Part shown: piece by piece, positions 24,644 through 33,192 of the stretch
How positions within the stretch are numbered: position 1 is the first letter of the stretch
Layout of the letters: every line of letters begins with the position of its first letter
Origin: an uncultured Pelagibacteraceae bacterium
GTDB taxonomy: Bacteria > Pseudomonadota > Alphaproteobacteria > Pelagibacterales > Pelagibacteraceae
Length of the DNA stretch: 34,903 nucleotides
Direction: 5' to 3'
Assembly: GCA_902611405.1 (NCBI GenBank)
Contig: CACLZL010000011.1
Location: forward strand, 1-34,903
The notes under the pieces: model-generated
What the model saw: only the letters and a program-made list of their open reading frames with translations
The model's database searches: none
Told to the model about the DNA's origin: nothing
Program-made: the position numbers and the translations under genes

Positions 24644-25246
24644 ATGAGTAATTTATTATCATCTTTATCAAAAACTGTTCATGCATCACTAGCAATTGCA
24701 ATATTGCTGTTTCTAGGGTTGTTTTATTTAAATGATGGGATGGCTTTTGATACATTATTCTGGAGCTGGTTATTCAGATACATACATGTAATTGTTGCAA
24801 TTATGTGGATTGGATTGCTTTGGTATTTTAATTTTGTTCAAATTCCTAATATGGGAAAAATTCCTGATGAACAAAAACCAGCTATAGGTAAAGTGATTGC
24901 TCCAGCTGCATTGTTTTATTTTAGATGGGCTGCTGCATTAACAGTTCTTTCTGGATTAATTCTTGCTCTTTTAAATGGATATCTTCATGATGCAATGACA
25001 TTAAGTATCGGTTCAGGTGTACCTAAACATACTGCAATTGGAATTGGAATGTGGCTAGGAATTATAATGGCTTTTAATGTTTGGTTTGTTATTTGGCCAA
25101 ACCAAAAAAGAGCTTTAGGAATTGTAGAAAGTGATCCTGATACAAAAGCAAAATCAGCTAAAACTGCAATGCTTTTCTCAAGAACAAACACTTTATTATC
25201 ATTACCAATGTTACTTACAATGGTAATAGCTCAAAACTTATATTAA
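24644..25246 (+). CDS. PuuD-like membrane protein (urate hydroxylase N-terminal domain)
   Basis: 200 residues with about five membrane helices (near 15-30, 43-64, 90-112, 128-153 and 183-198). The pattern matches the membrane domain of PuuD, the cytochrome-linked urate oxidase (PF06181): WLFRYIHVIVAIMWIGLLWYFNFV, PAALFYFRWAAALTVLSG, GIGMWLGIIMAFNVWFVIWPNQKRAL and a SRTNTLLSLPMLLTM end. Full PuuD carries a C-terminal cytochrome c domain, which is absent here: no CxxCH is found. Urate oxidation by this stand-alone form is therefore unproven. It is 49 bases after uvrA, with a weak TATAGT at 24628, and its stop is one base from the stop of convergent secF. Confidence 0.75.
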   Translation: MSNLLSSLSKTVHASLAIAILLFLGLFYLNDGMAFDTLFWSWLFRYIHVIVAIMWIGLLWYFNFVQIPNMGKIPDEQKPAIGKVIAPAALFYFRWAAALTVLSGLILALLNGYLHDAMTLSIGSGVPKHTAIGIGMWLGIIMAFNVWFVIWPNQKRALGIVESDPDTKAKSAKTAMLFSRTNTLLSLPMLLTMVIAQNLY

Positions 25247-25247
25247 A

Positions 25248-26138
25248 TTATTTTTTATCGTCCTCTCTAAGAACAGTTTTTTGAGAAACTCTTAATCTAA
25301 CCAAAACAGTATTAGCTATATAAATTGATGAATAGGTTCCAAAAACAACACCAAGTATCATTGCAAGTGAAAATCCTTTTAATATTTCTCCCCCAAAAAA
25401 ATAAATAGCTAATAAAGCAAGTAAAGTAGTTGCAGAAGTTATTATAGTTCTTGATAATGTTTCGTTGATTGAAATATTTGTTAATTCAAAAATTTTAATA
25501 TCAGAATATTTTCTAAGATTTTCTCTAACACGGTCAAAAATTACAACAGTATCATTCATTGAGTATCCAACTATTGTTAATACAGCTGCTATAATTGATA
25601 AGTTTATTTCTAAACTAAATAAAGAAAAAATTCCTAATGTTACAATGACATCGTGGAACAAAGCTAAAATAGCTCCCAAACTAAATTGCCATTCAAATCT
25701 TATCCAAATATAAATTAACATTAATGCTAATGACAAAGATATTGCTATTACTCCTGATTTTAATAATTCAGCACTTACCTTTGGGCCAACATTCTCTACT
25801 CTTCTAAAATCATAATTGTTTGCAAAAGATTTATCTAAATTAGCTTTAATTTCCTCAATAATATTCTTCTTACTATCATTATTTTCAAATTTTACTAAAA
25901 AATCTGTATCATTACCAAATTTTTTTACTGATACATCGCCTAAATCCATTTGACTAAATCTATCTCTTAATGAACTTACATTTATTTTAGAGTCTGAAGC
26001 TCTTAATTCAATTAAAGTACCACCTTTAAAATCTATACCAAAATTAAGTCCTTTAAATATTAGTAATAATAACGAAACAGCTATTAAAGCTGATGATAGA
26101 AAATTAAAGTGATTATAATATTTGTTAAAAGCTATCAT
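25248..26138 (-). CDS. secF: Protein translocase subunit SecF
   Basis: 296 residues, six membrane helices with a periplasmic domain between the first and second. Signature segments are FGIDFKGGTLIEL near the start and TIVGYSMNDTVVIFDRVREN in the middle, where the conserved acidic and Asn residues of the RND-type proton path sit. SecDF uses the proton gradient to help pull preproteins across the inner membrane after SecA-driven transport. Its ATG overlaps the secD stop by one base (TAATG). Confidence 0.97.
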   Translation of the reverse strand: MIAFNKYYNHFNFLSSALIAVSLLLLIFKGLNFGIDFKGGTLIELRASDSKINVSSLRDRFSQMDLGDVSVKKFGNDTDFLVKFENNDSKKNIIEEIKANLDKSFANNYDFRRVENVGPKVSAELLKSGVIAISLSLALMLIYIWIRFEWQFSLGAILALFHDVIVTLGIFSLFSLEINLSIIAAVLTIVGYSMNDTVVIFDRVRENLRKYSDIKIFELTNISINETLSRTIITSATTLLALLAIYFFGGEILKGFSLAMILGVVFGTYSSIYIANTVLVRLRVSQKTVLREDDKK

Positions 26139-27691
26139 TAGATTAATTTTTCCTTATTTTTGTTTCTAGATACATAAATACTAGTAAATAGCCTTGCTAT
26201 AAAATAAACTGAGAATAGCGTAGTAAATATTCCAACTCCTAAAGTTACAGCAAAACCTTTCACTGGACCCGAACCCATAAAAAATAAAATAATTGCAGCT
26301 AACAAAGTGGTAATATTAGCATCTAAAATAGCTGTTCTTGATTTGGTATAACCACCATCAAAAGCTAAAATATTATTGGTCTCATCTTTTAGTTCTTCTT
26401 TAATCCTCTCAAAAATTAAAACATTTGCATCAACTGCCATACCTACGGTTAGAATAATACCGGCAATACCTGGTAATGTTAAGGTGGCCTCAAACAAGGT
26501 CAAAACTCCCAAAAGAATAAATAAATTAACTATCAGAGTTATATTAGTAATTAACCCAAAAATTTTATATTTTACAAACATAAATATTATAACCAACATA
26601 AAGCCTATTGCTAAAGCAATCATTCCGGCATTAATTGAATCTTGTCCAAGATCTGGTCCTACTGTTCTTTCTTCTATTATTTCTAATGGAGCTGGTAATG
26701 CTCCTGATCTTAATAGTAAAGCTAGATCAGTTGCAGTTTGGAATGTAAAACCTCCACTAATCTGTCCTGATCCACTAGCAATCGTGTCTCTAACAACAGG
26801 TGCACTAATAATTTTACCATCCAGGACAATTGCTAATTGTTTTCCAATACCAGTTGAAGTTGCCTTACCAAATCTTTTTGCTCCTACTCTATCTAATGTA
26901 AAAGATACAATGGTTTGATTAGTTTGCGTATCCATTTTAGGTTGAGCATCTAGTAAATTTTCACCACTAATTATAATCCTTTTACTTACCATGGCTTCTT
27001 CTAGACCATTTTCAAATTTTAGTTTTTCAATACCAAAACGATCACTTTCATCATTTGTTACAAATCTAAAAGTTAAATTTGCAGTTTTACCAAGTAATGA
27101 TTTAATCCTCATTGGATCATCTAAACCAGGAAGCTCTACTAAAATTCGGTTATTTCCTCTTTTAAGTATGTTGGGCTCATTAGTTCCAACTTCATCTACC
27201 CTTCTTCTAACTATTTCTATAGCTTGATCTTGAGAAGAAGTTTTAAGTTTAATTAAACCCTGTCTTGAAAAATTCACTTTAAAATTTAATCCTGTATCTT
27301 CAATTTCTAACTGATGTGATTTAAATCTTGGATAATAAGGGTTTAGATCACTATTTTCATCCTGAAAAACATCTATGACTGATTGCTTATAATTATCTAC
27401 GACATTAAAAAAAATATTTTGATTTTCTATTTTTATATTATTTATTTTGATATTTTTTTCTTTAAAGTAATTTCTGATTGTTGTTGTTAGGTTTTGTAAT
27501 TTTTGTTCAATTACAGGTTCATTATCAATTTCAAGTAATAGATATGATCCACCCTGGAGGTCTAATCCTAGATTAATTTTTTTGTTAAAAAAATTATCAT
27601 CAAATTTAAAAAGATTTGATGAAGCAATTAAAATAAATAAAACTGAAAAAACAGTAATAAATAAAATTCTTAACTTAGAGAAATAAAGCAC
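26138..27691 (-). CDS. secD: Protein translocase subunit SecD
   Basis: 517 residues, within the short alphaproteobacterial range (E. coli 615). The start codon is GTG; no ATG lies nearby. A first membrane helix (about 8-26) is followed by GLDLQGGSYLLLEI, the periplasmic P1 domain, and five more helices from about residue 350. The conserved TLPGIAGIILTVGMAVDANVLIFERIKEE segment carries the key transmembrane Asp. It lies 14 bases after yajC and is coupled to secF, the usual yajC-secD-secF order. Confidence 0.97.
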   Translation of the reverse strand: MLYFSKLRILFITVFSVLFILIASSNLFKFDDNFFNKKINLGLDLQGGSYLLLEIDNEPVIEQKLQNLTTTIRNYFKEKNIKINNIKIENQNIFFNVVDNYKQSVIDVFQDENSDLNPYYPRFKSHQLEIEDTGLNFKVNFSRQGLIKLKTSSQDQAIEIVRRRVDEVGTNEPNILKRGNNRILVELPGLDDPMRIKSLLGKTANLTFRFVTNDESDRFGIEKLKFENGLEEAMVSKRIIISGENLLDAQPKMDTQTNQTIVSFTLDRVGAKRFGKATSTGIGKQLAIVLDGKIISAPVVRDTIASGSGQISGGFTFQTATDLALLLRSGALPAPLEIIEERTVGPDLGQDSINAGMIALAIGFMLVIIFMFVKYKIFGLITNITLIVNLFILLGVLTLFEATLTLPGIAGIILTVGMAVDANVLIFERIKEELKDETNNILAFDGGYTKSRTAILDANITTLLAAIILFFMGSGPVKGFAVTLGVGIFTTLFSVYFIARLFTSIYVSRNKNKEKLI

Positions 27692-27705
27692 TTAACTAAA
27701 AATAA

Positions 27706-27999
27706 TTATTTTTTAATTTCTTGAGTACTTGTATTGACAAGACTCTGAATACCAGTTGATTTAACTATCTCAACTTTTACGTTTTCAGCAATTTCTACTT
27801 CAACTTTATCATTATCTATAAGTCTTTCTACTGTACCTGTAATTCCACCAGAAGTAACAACCTTGTCACCTCTCTTAAGGCTTTCAACCATTGCTTTGTG
27901 CTCTTTAACTTTTTTTTGCTGTGGTCTTATTAAGAAAAAATAAAAAATAACAAAAATTAAAATTAACGGTATAAATTGTCCTATTCCTGAACCTTCCAT
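27706..27999 (-). CDS. yajC: Sec translocon accessory subunit YajC
   Basis: 97 residues. One N-terminal membrane helix (about 8-23) is followed by the family signature FYFFLIRPQQKK and a soluble beta-rich domain (GDKVVTSGGITGTVERL). YajC joins the SecDF complex. It has the clearest ribosome binding site in the window: AAGGAG on the minus strand (28004-28009), four bases before the ATG. It heads the yajC-secD-secF operon. Confidence 0.96.
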   Translation of the reverse strand: MEGSGIGQFIPLILIFVIFYFFLIRPQQKKVKEHKAMVESLKRGDKVVTSGGITGTVERLIDNDKVEVEIAENVKVEIVKSTGIQSLVNTSTQEIKK

Positions 28000-28003
28000 A
28001 AAT

Positions 28004-28009
28004 CTCCTT
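28004..28009 (-). promoter_or_regulatory. Shine-Dalgarno site of yajC
   Basis: AAGGAG on the minus strand, four bases before the yajC ATG. Most other genes here lack a recognisable site, so this one stands out and fixes the start. Confidence 0.75.
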
Positions 28010-28025
28010 ATAAATTATGTGAATA

Positions 28026-28052
28026 CTTATACTATCTATGTAATTAAAACAA
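28026..28052 (-). promoter_or_regulatory. Candidate promoter of the yajC-secDF operon
   Basis: TTGTTT (28047-28052) and TATAAG (28026-28031) lie 15 bases apart on the minus strand in the 55-base spacer between serS and yajC. The leader would be about 20 bases. Spacing is slightly short. Confidence 0.35.
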
Positions 28053-28054
28053 CT

Positions 28055-29314
28055 TTATTTAACTGAAATCAATTCCAAATTATTCATATACGGTCGCAGT
28101 ACCTTTGGAACAACAATCGAACCATCTTTTTGTTGATAGTTTTCTAGTAAAGCAATTAAAGTTCTACCCACAGCTAAGCCACTTCCATTTAATGTTCCGA
28201 CAAAAATAGTTTCTTTGTTTTTATTTTTATATCTTGATTTCATTCTTTGTGCCTGAAATGTTGAACAAGAAGAGCATGATGATATTTCACGATACTTATC
28301 TTCTGATGGTAACCACACTTCAATATCATATGTTTTTTCAGCACTGAAACCTATATCGCCTGAGCATAAAATTACCTTTCTGTAAGGTAATTCTAACTTA
28401 TCTAGGATATCTGTCGCACAATTAGTCATTCGCTCTAATTCTTCTAAGCAATTTTCTTTTTCCACAATACTTACCATCTCAACTTTATAAAATTGATGCT
28501 GTCTAATCATTCCTTTTGTATCTTTTCCATAACTTCCAGCTTCTTTTCTAAAACATGGAGTCGAAGCAACGAATCTCATAGGTAAATCTTTTAGGTCAAC
28601 AATTTTATCCTTAACAATGTTAGTTAATATTACTTCAGCAGTTGGAATTAAAAATTTTCTATCAGATCCTTCATCAAATTTTATTTCAAATTGATCGTTT
28701 TCAAATTTTGGTAATTGGCCAGTTCCATACATTGTATTATCAGATGCTATCAATGGCGGTGAGATTTCTTGATAACCATTTTGAATAATATGAGTATCTA
28801 GCATAAAGTTAGATAAAGCTCTTTCTAATAACGCAAGCTCTTTTTTAACAAATACAAACCTTGATCCTGTTGTTTTTGTTGCAAGATCAAAATCAAGCAT
28901 GCCTAAATTTTCACCAAGTTCGTAATGAGATTTGGGTTTAAAATCAAATTTAGGAACTTTCCCAGCTTTTAAAACTTCCACATTATCATTTTCATCTTTT
29001 CCATTTGGAACATCTTGATGAGGTATATTTGGTAAACTTGATAAAATATTATCTAATTCAGTTTTAATGTTTTTTTGTTGCTCAGAAATCTTCTCTAATT
29101 CTGCGGATATTTCTTTAGATTTTTTGAATAGACTTTCATCTTTAGATTTTGAAATATCTTTTTTTTCTTTTTCTAAATTTTCTTTCTTTTGTATTAAATC
29201 TCTATTTAACTCATCGAGTTTTTTTAAATTGTTTAAATCAATTTTAACTGAGCGTTTTTCAAGATCTTTTTCAAATTTTGAAAAATCTTTTCTTATCTCT
29301 TTTAAATTATGCAT
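28055..29314 (-). CDS. serS: Seryl-tRNA synthetase
   Basis: 419 residues, standard length. It charges tRNA-Ser with serine. The N-terminal antiparallel coiled coil (about 25-105), rich in Lys and Glu, grips the long variable arm of tRNA-Ser. The class II core has motif 2 in [26 protein letters not shown] and motif 3 in [19 protein letters not shown]. The TAEVILTN and [17 protein letters not shown] blocks are also diagnostic. The start overlaps tatC by 8 bases (ATGCATAA), as in other alphaproteobacteria where serS follows tatABC. Confidence 0.97.
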   Translation of the reverse strand: MHNLKEIRKDFSKFEKDLEKRSVKIDLNNLKKLDELNRDLIQKKENLEKEKKDISKSKDESLFKKSKEISAELEKISEQQKNIKTELDNILSSLPNIPHQDVPNGKDENDNVEVLKAGKVPKFDFKPKSHYELGENLGMLDFDLATKTTGSRFVFVKKELALLERALSNFMLDTHIIQNGYQEISPPLIASDNTMYGTGQLPKFENDQFEIKFDEGSDRKFLIPTAEVILTNIVKDKIVDLKDLPMRFVASTPCFRKEAGSYGKDTKGMIRQHQFYKVEMVSIVEKENCLEELERMTNCATDILDKLELPYRKVILCSGDIGFSAEKTYDIEVWLPSEDKYREISSCSSCSTFQAQRMKSRYKNKNKETIFVGTLNGSGLAVGRTLIALLENYQQKDGSIVVPKVLRPYMNNLELISVK

Positions 29315-30077
29315 CAGTTTTTTTTAAATTTTTATTTTCTATAAATTTTACTGAAAATATTGATAATTCATATAAAATTAATAATGGAATGGCTAAACCT
29401 ATTTGAGTAATTGGATCTGGCGGTGTTAATAATGCAGCAGCAGCAAATATAATTACAACAACATACTTTCTTCTTTCTTTTAGAAATAGACTATCAACAA
29501 CACCTATTCTTGCTAACAAGCTTAAGACTATAGGAAGTTGGAAACTTATTCCAAATGCAAAAATTAATTTCATAACAAGTGACAAGTATTCATTTACTTT
29601 TGCCTCCAATTGAATTGGTAGATTTGTAGACATCCCTGTACTTTCAAATGATAAAAAGAATTTAATAGCTAGAGGCATTATCAAATAGTAAACAAGCATG
29701 CCCCCTAAAAAGAAAAGTATAGGTGTTAATATTAGATATGGAAGTATAGCAATTTTTTCATGTTTATATAAACCTGGTGCAATAAATTTCCATATTTGCA
29801 TTAGAATAAATGGACATGTTACAAAAAAAGCAGTGAAAAAAGATACCTTGATATAAGTCAAAAAAGTTTCTTGTAAAGCAGTAAAAATAAGCCTTCTATC
29901 AGAACCATCATCTTTTACTGCTTGAGCAAATGGATCAACTAAAAACCCATAAATGTGTTCTGCAAATATATAGCAAATAACAAAAAAGATTATTAAAAAT
30001 ATAAAACTATTTATTAATCTTTTTCTTAGTTCTGTTAGATGGGTAACAAATCCACCTTCATTTTCTTCATTGCTCAT
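29307..30077 (-). CDS. tatC: Sec-independent protein translocase TatC
   Basis: 256 residues with six membrane helices. The N-terminal [15 protein letters not shown] carries the signal-recognition residues, followed later by [16 protein letters not shown] (here [20 protein letters not shown]) and [12 protein letters not shown]. TatC binds the twin-arginine signal and, with TatA and TatB, exports folded proteins. It overlaps tatB by 11 bases and serS by 8. Confidence 0.97.
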   Translation of the reverse strand: MSNEENEGGFVTHLTELRKRLINSFIFLIIFFVICYIFAEHIYGFLVDPFAQAVKDDGSDRRLIFTALQETFLTYIKVSFFTAFFVTCPFILMQIWKFIAPGLYKHEKIAILPYLILTPILFFLGGMLVYYLIMPLAIKFFLSFESTGMSTNLPIQLEAKVNEYLSLVMKLIFAFGISFQLPIVLSLLARIGVVDSLFLKERRKYVVVIIFAAAALLTPPDPITQIGLAIPLLILYELSIFSVKFIENKNLKKTDA

Positions 30078-30288
30078 CTTTTTTAGTTTCTTTTTTTATT
30101 TTGTTTTCAATTTTTTCTTCATCAATTTCTAAATTAGAAACTTCATTTTGAATATTGCTTACATATCTTTTAGCGGTCCCTATCCAAGAACCAGCTTTCT
30201 TTAACATGATTGGAAAGTCTTTTGGCCCGAGAACGACAATTGCAATAGCAACAACAATTAATATCTCAAACCAACCAATAGTAGGCAT
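30067..30288 (-). CDS. tatB: Twin-arginine translocase subunit TatB
   Basis: 73 residues, short for TatB (E. coli 171) but with the right N-terminal plan: IGWFEILIVVAIAIVVLGPKDFP, then an amphipathic helix and a charged tail. The L-G-P-K-D-x-P hinge separates TatB from TatA, which has F-G. It hands signal peptides from TatC to TatA. It lies between tatA (5-base gap) and tatC (11-base overlap). Confidence 0.9.
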   Translation of the reverse strand: MPTIGWFEILIVVAIAIVVLGPKDFPIMLKKAGSWIGTAKRYVSNIQNEVSNLEIDEEKIENKIKKETKKDEQ

Positions 30289-30293
30289 GTGAT

Positions 30294-30494
30294 TTAATCT
30301 TTGTTTTCTGAGTCTTTATTTTCGTCGGAGATATTTTTTGGCTCGGTATCGTCAGTAACGTCTGACGCCATTCCTTTTTTGAAACTTTTAATTCCCTTAG
30401 CTACATCACCCATTAGACTAGAAATTTTACCTCGTCCAAATAATAAGACTACTAATATAACTACGATTGCTATTTGCCAAATTCCTATGCTCAT
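30294..30494 (-). CDS. tatA: Twin-arginine translocase subunit TatA
   Basis: 66 residues. The single helix [20 protein letters not shown] is followed by the F-G-R-G-K hinge, the amphipathic segment [19 protein letters not shown] and an acidic tail. TatA oligomers form the protein-conducting element of the Tat system. It begins the tatABC group; the scpB stop is 47 bases upstream. Confidence 0.95.
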   Translation of the reverse strand: MSIGIWQIAIVVILVVLLFGRGKISSLMGDVAKGIKSFKKGMASDVTDDTEPKNISDENKDSENKD

Positions 30495-30541
30495 AAAAAA
30501 CTTATATACTTTTTATGATTAATTTAAAAGTTACTTTTTAG

Positions 30542-31243
30542 TTAATCTTTCTCCTCTGTATCAAGAGTGCTGTTTAACATCTCATCAATATTAGAATATA
30601 TATCCTCTTTTTTCTCATCTTGTTTTTCTTTATAGAATTTACCAGTTCCAAAAATTGCATTATCAATACTTGTACTATCAATTAAACCAGCTGCACCTAA
30701 TTCATCAATTGTGGGCAGATCTGATAATTTTTGGAGATTAAAGTGACTTAAAAATTCATCAGTTGTGACATATTGAATTGGCTTACCTGGCACATCTTTA
30801 CGACCACCTGGCTTTACCCAATCAAGCTCCATCAATATTTCAAGAGTATTTGTTCCAAATGCTACACCTCTTATTTCTTCAATCTCAGCTCTGGTAACTG
30901 GCTGGTGATAAACAATTATAGCCAAAGTCTCAACTGCAGCTTTAGAAAGTTTTTTTTCTACCGTTCTTTCTTGTGACATGATGTTTGACAAGTTAGGAGA
31001 AGTTCTGAAGGACCACTTTTCTTTTATGCAAACTAGATTAATTCCACGTTTAGAGTATTCTTGCTGCAACTTTTCTAATGATTTAGAGACGCTACCTTTT
31101 TTAGTAACTTTGCTTTCAATTGTATCAAAATCTAATGGTTCAGCAGCAGCAAAAATAACTGCTTCTATTTCTTTTTCTAACTCGGACAACTTAGAAGGAA
31201 ATTTAACTATATTATCTTTTGTAATTTTTTCTTTTTTAATCAT
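30542..31243 (-). CDS. scpB: Segregation and condensation protein B
   Basis: 233 residues. ScpB is the winged-helix partner of the SMC-ScpA complex that compacts and segregates the chromosome. Diagnostic segments are ELEKEIEAVIFAAAEPLDF near the start, and KLSKAAVETLAIIVYHQPVTRAEIEEIRGV with LDWVKPGGRKDVPGKPIQY in the second winged helix. The start overlaps scpA by 8 bases (ATGATTAA). The acidic, lysine-rich C-terminal tail after about residue 200 is variable in the family. Confidence 0.96.
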   Translation of the reverse strand: MIKKEKITKDNIVKFPSKLSELEKEIEAVIFAAAEPLDFDTIESKVTKKGSVSKSLEKLQQEYSKRGINLVCIKEKWSFRTSPNLSNIMSQERTVEKKLSKAAVETLAIIVYHQPVTRAEIEEIRGVAFGTNTLEILMELDWVKPGGRKDVPGKPIQYVTTDEFLSHFNLQKLSDLPTIDELGAAGLIDSTSIDNAIFGTGKFYKEKQDEKKEDIYSNIDEMLNSTLDTEEKD

Positions 31244-31979
31244 TATTTTCCTTCACATAAATATCATCAAACAATTTTTCCTGTTTCATGGTAAGATTTC
31301 CTTCTTTAACTAACTCTAAAGAACCTGCAAATATTCCTGCCTTACCAGTACTTTTATATTTTGAGCTGTTTTTAAAATTTTGAGGAATTAAATCATCTAA
31401 TTTTTTCCAATCAATCAATTTACCAAAAAATTCTTTTATTGTTTTAATTCCATCCTCAGCAGTAAATACAGGTAATTTTGGAATATTCATTTTTTGAAAG
31501 TCTTTAGTCATAATAATTGTTGAATATGACTTGAGAAGCTCAAATAAACTTAAATTATACTCATTACTATAAATAGATCTTATATTTCCTTTCATTCCTC
31601 TTGATCGAATTTCTCTTCCTAATCTTTTTCTTTTGAGCATTTGTTCGGAAAGCAATCTTATCAATTCTAATTTTTTAAGTTGTAATTTTAATTTTTCAGC
31701 GACTTCTTGAACTTTAAATTCTTCTTCTGGTGTTCCTGGAAGTAACAATTTAGATTTTAAATATGCTAACCAAGTTGCCATCAATAAATATTCAGAAGCA
31801 ATTTCTAAATTTAAATCTTTTTCTTTTGTAATATAATCGTGAAACTGATCTGCTAACTTTGTAATTGATATCTCTTCAAGATCTACTTTTTGAGCTTTTG
31901 CTAAATCTAAAAGGACATCTAGAGGGCCATTATAATTATTAATATCAACATTAAATAGTGCAGAATCAGAAATAGTCAT
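31236..31979 (-). CDS. scpA: Segregation and condensation protein A (kleisin)
   Basis: 247 residues. ScpA is the kleisin that bridges the SMC heads. The N-terminal NYNGPLDVLLDLAKAQKVDLEEISITKLADQF is the family signature, followed by ASEYLLMATWLAYLKSKLLLP. The C-terminal winged-helix part is the less conserved region ending in MKQEKLFDDIYVKEN. It lies 9 bases after nagZ and is coupled to scpB. Confidence 0.96.
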   Translation of the reverse strand: MTISDSALFNVDINNYNGPLDVLLDLAKAQKVDLEEISITKLADQFHDYITKEKDLNLEIASEYLLMATWLAYLKSKLLLPGTPEEEFKVQEVAEKLKLQLKKLELIRLLSEQMLKRKRLGREIRSRGMKGNIRSIYSNEYNLSLFELLKSYSTIIMTKDFQKMNIPKLPVFTAEDGIKTIKEFFGKLIDWKKLDDLIPQNFKNSSKYKSTGKAGIFAGSLELVKEGNLTMKQEKLFDDIYVKENND

Positions 31980-31988
31980 GGCCAGATA

Positions 31989-32939
31989 TTAACTTAAAAT
32001 TTTATAAAATAGCGATGTTTTTTTTATGATAAAATTACTAACCTTTGGTGAATTATCACCAACTACCCTCATTTCAGACAATTTGCCATTACAATGAAGA
32101 GCAAGATTACAACCTGCGCTAAATGTTTTAATCGTATTAGTTTTTAAATCATCTTTTAAACTTTTCATTGATAAATCATCTGAAATTAAAATGTTTTTAA
32201 AACCAATTTTATTTCTAATTAAGTTTATAATTTTTTTAGAGTGTGTAGCTGTATTTAACTTATCAATGCTTCGATATATTACATGTGCTGTCATTGCAAA
32301 ATAGCTTTGTTTTTTCTTGAATGGAAAAAAATCATTTTTATTCAAATAATTTAAGTTTTTGGTAACTATAGGAGTAAATTTATGACTATCTACCTTAGCT
32401 AATCCATGCCCTGGTATATGTTTCATCACAGTTCCAATGGAATTTTCATGAAAATAATCAATACAAATATCTCCAATTTTAGAGATATTTTTTTTATTTT
32501 TTGAAAAAGACCTATCACCAATAATGTTGCTAGCTCCTTTAACCCGAAGGTCTAAAACAGGAACGGTATTTAAATTAACACCGATTGATTTAAGTAAATA
32601 CGAAGTCTTATCAATAAATAATTTATAAATAATATTAAATTTTTTGTTATCTTTTAAAAATAAATTGCCAAAATATTCAGAAGTCAAATTATCAAATGAG
32701 ATAATTTTACTTAATCGATTTACTCTTCCACCTTCTTGATCAATTAATATTGGGTATTTTTTGTCCTTAAATATCTTTTTTATTCTATCAGTTAATTTTT
32801 TAGTTTGTTCAATAGAACTTATGTTTCTGGAAAATAAAATAACACCCCATGGTTTATATTTCTTTAAAAAAGTTATTTCTTTATTTGATAATATTGATGA
32901 TTTTAAACCAACTATAAAAGCTCTTCTATTCTTAATCAT
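31989..32939 (-). CDS. nagZ: Beta-N-acetylhexosaminidase NagZ (GH3)
   Basis: 316 residues, no signal peptide, so a cytoplasmic enzyme. NagZ trims GlcNAc from anhydro-muropeptides during cell-wall recycling. The GH3 motifs are LIDQEGGRVNRL (about 65-76), IGDRSFS, and KHIPGHGLAKVDSHKFTP with the acid/base His-Asp pair. The catalytic nucleophile is the Asp in ILISDDLSMKSL. Its start overlaps the small upstream membrane gene by 8 bases. It pairs functionally with the lytic enzyme genes of the earlier cluster. Confidence 0.94.
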   Translation of the reverse strand: MIKNRRAFIVGLKSSILSNKEITFLKKYKPWGVILFSRNISSIEQTKKLTDRIKKIFKDKKYPILIDQEGGRVNRLSKIISFDNLTSEYFGNLFLKDNKKFNIIYKLFIDKTSYLLKSIGVNLNTVPVLDLRVKGASNIIGDRSFSKNKKNISKIGDICIDYFHENSIGTVMKHIPGHGLAKVDSHKFTPIVTKNLNYLNKNDFFPFKKKQSYFAMTAHVIYRSIDKLNTATHSKKIINLIRNKIGFKNILISDDLSMKSLKDDLKTNTIKTFSAGCNLALHCNGKLSEMRVVGDNSPKVSNFIIKKTSLFYKILS

Positions 32940-33192
32940 TCTCTAAAAGTTTCCAAAAATTAAACTTTTTTTTCTTTTTTTTATTTGTTTGCTTAACGTA
33001 CTCTATTATATTTTGTGTATCGTTTTCCAAAACTGGTAAATTTTTTGAATATAATTTAATTTTCTCATCATTGTTTTTATAAGATCTGTATGATTTTTTC
33101 TTATTTTCATCTGAAAAATAATATCTACCAGTCAAAAAAATAAATAAAGCAATTACAAGAATAAATATTAAATACTTAATTTCTTTTAGCAT
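32932..33192 (-). CDS. Small single-span membrane protein in the SPOR-protein slot
   Basis: 86 residues, family not recognised. One membrane helix (about 6-22) follows a short basic start, so the tail probably faces the periplasm. That tail is rich in Lys, Asn and Tyr, ending in a run of lysines and FNFWKLLEND. In many alphaproteobacteria the gene between argS and nagZ encodes a larger membrane protein with a C-terminal SPOR domain; none is present here, and the protein is too short to hold one. Its ATG overlaps the argS stop by one base (TAATG), and its stop overlaps nagZ by 8. The intact frame and the couplings suggest a real gene. Confidence 0.6.
   Translation of the reverse strand: MLKEIKYLIFILVIALFIFLTGRYYFSDENKKKSYRSYKNNDEKIKLYSKNLPVLENDTQNIIEYVKQTNKKKKKKFNFWKLLEND

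Noticed and set aside
26376..26918. 180-codon plus-strand frame
   Set aside because: It lies wholly antisense to secD, has low-complexity composition and no recognisable domain; secD is certain.
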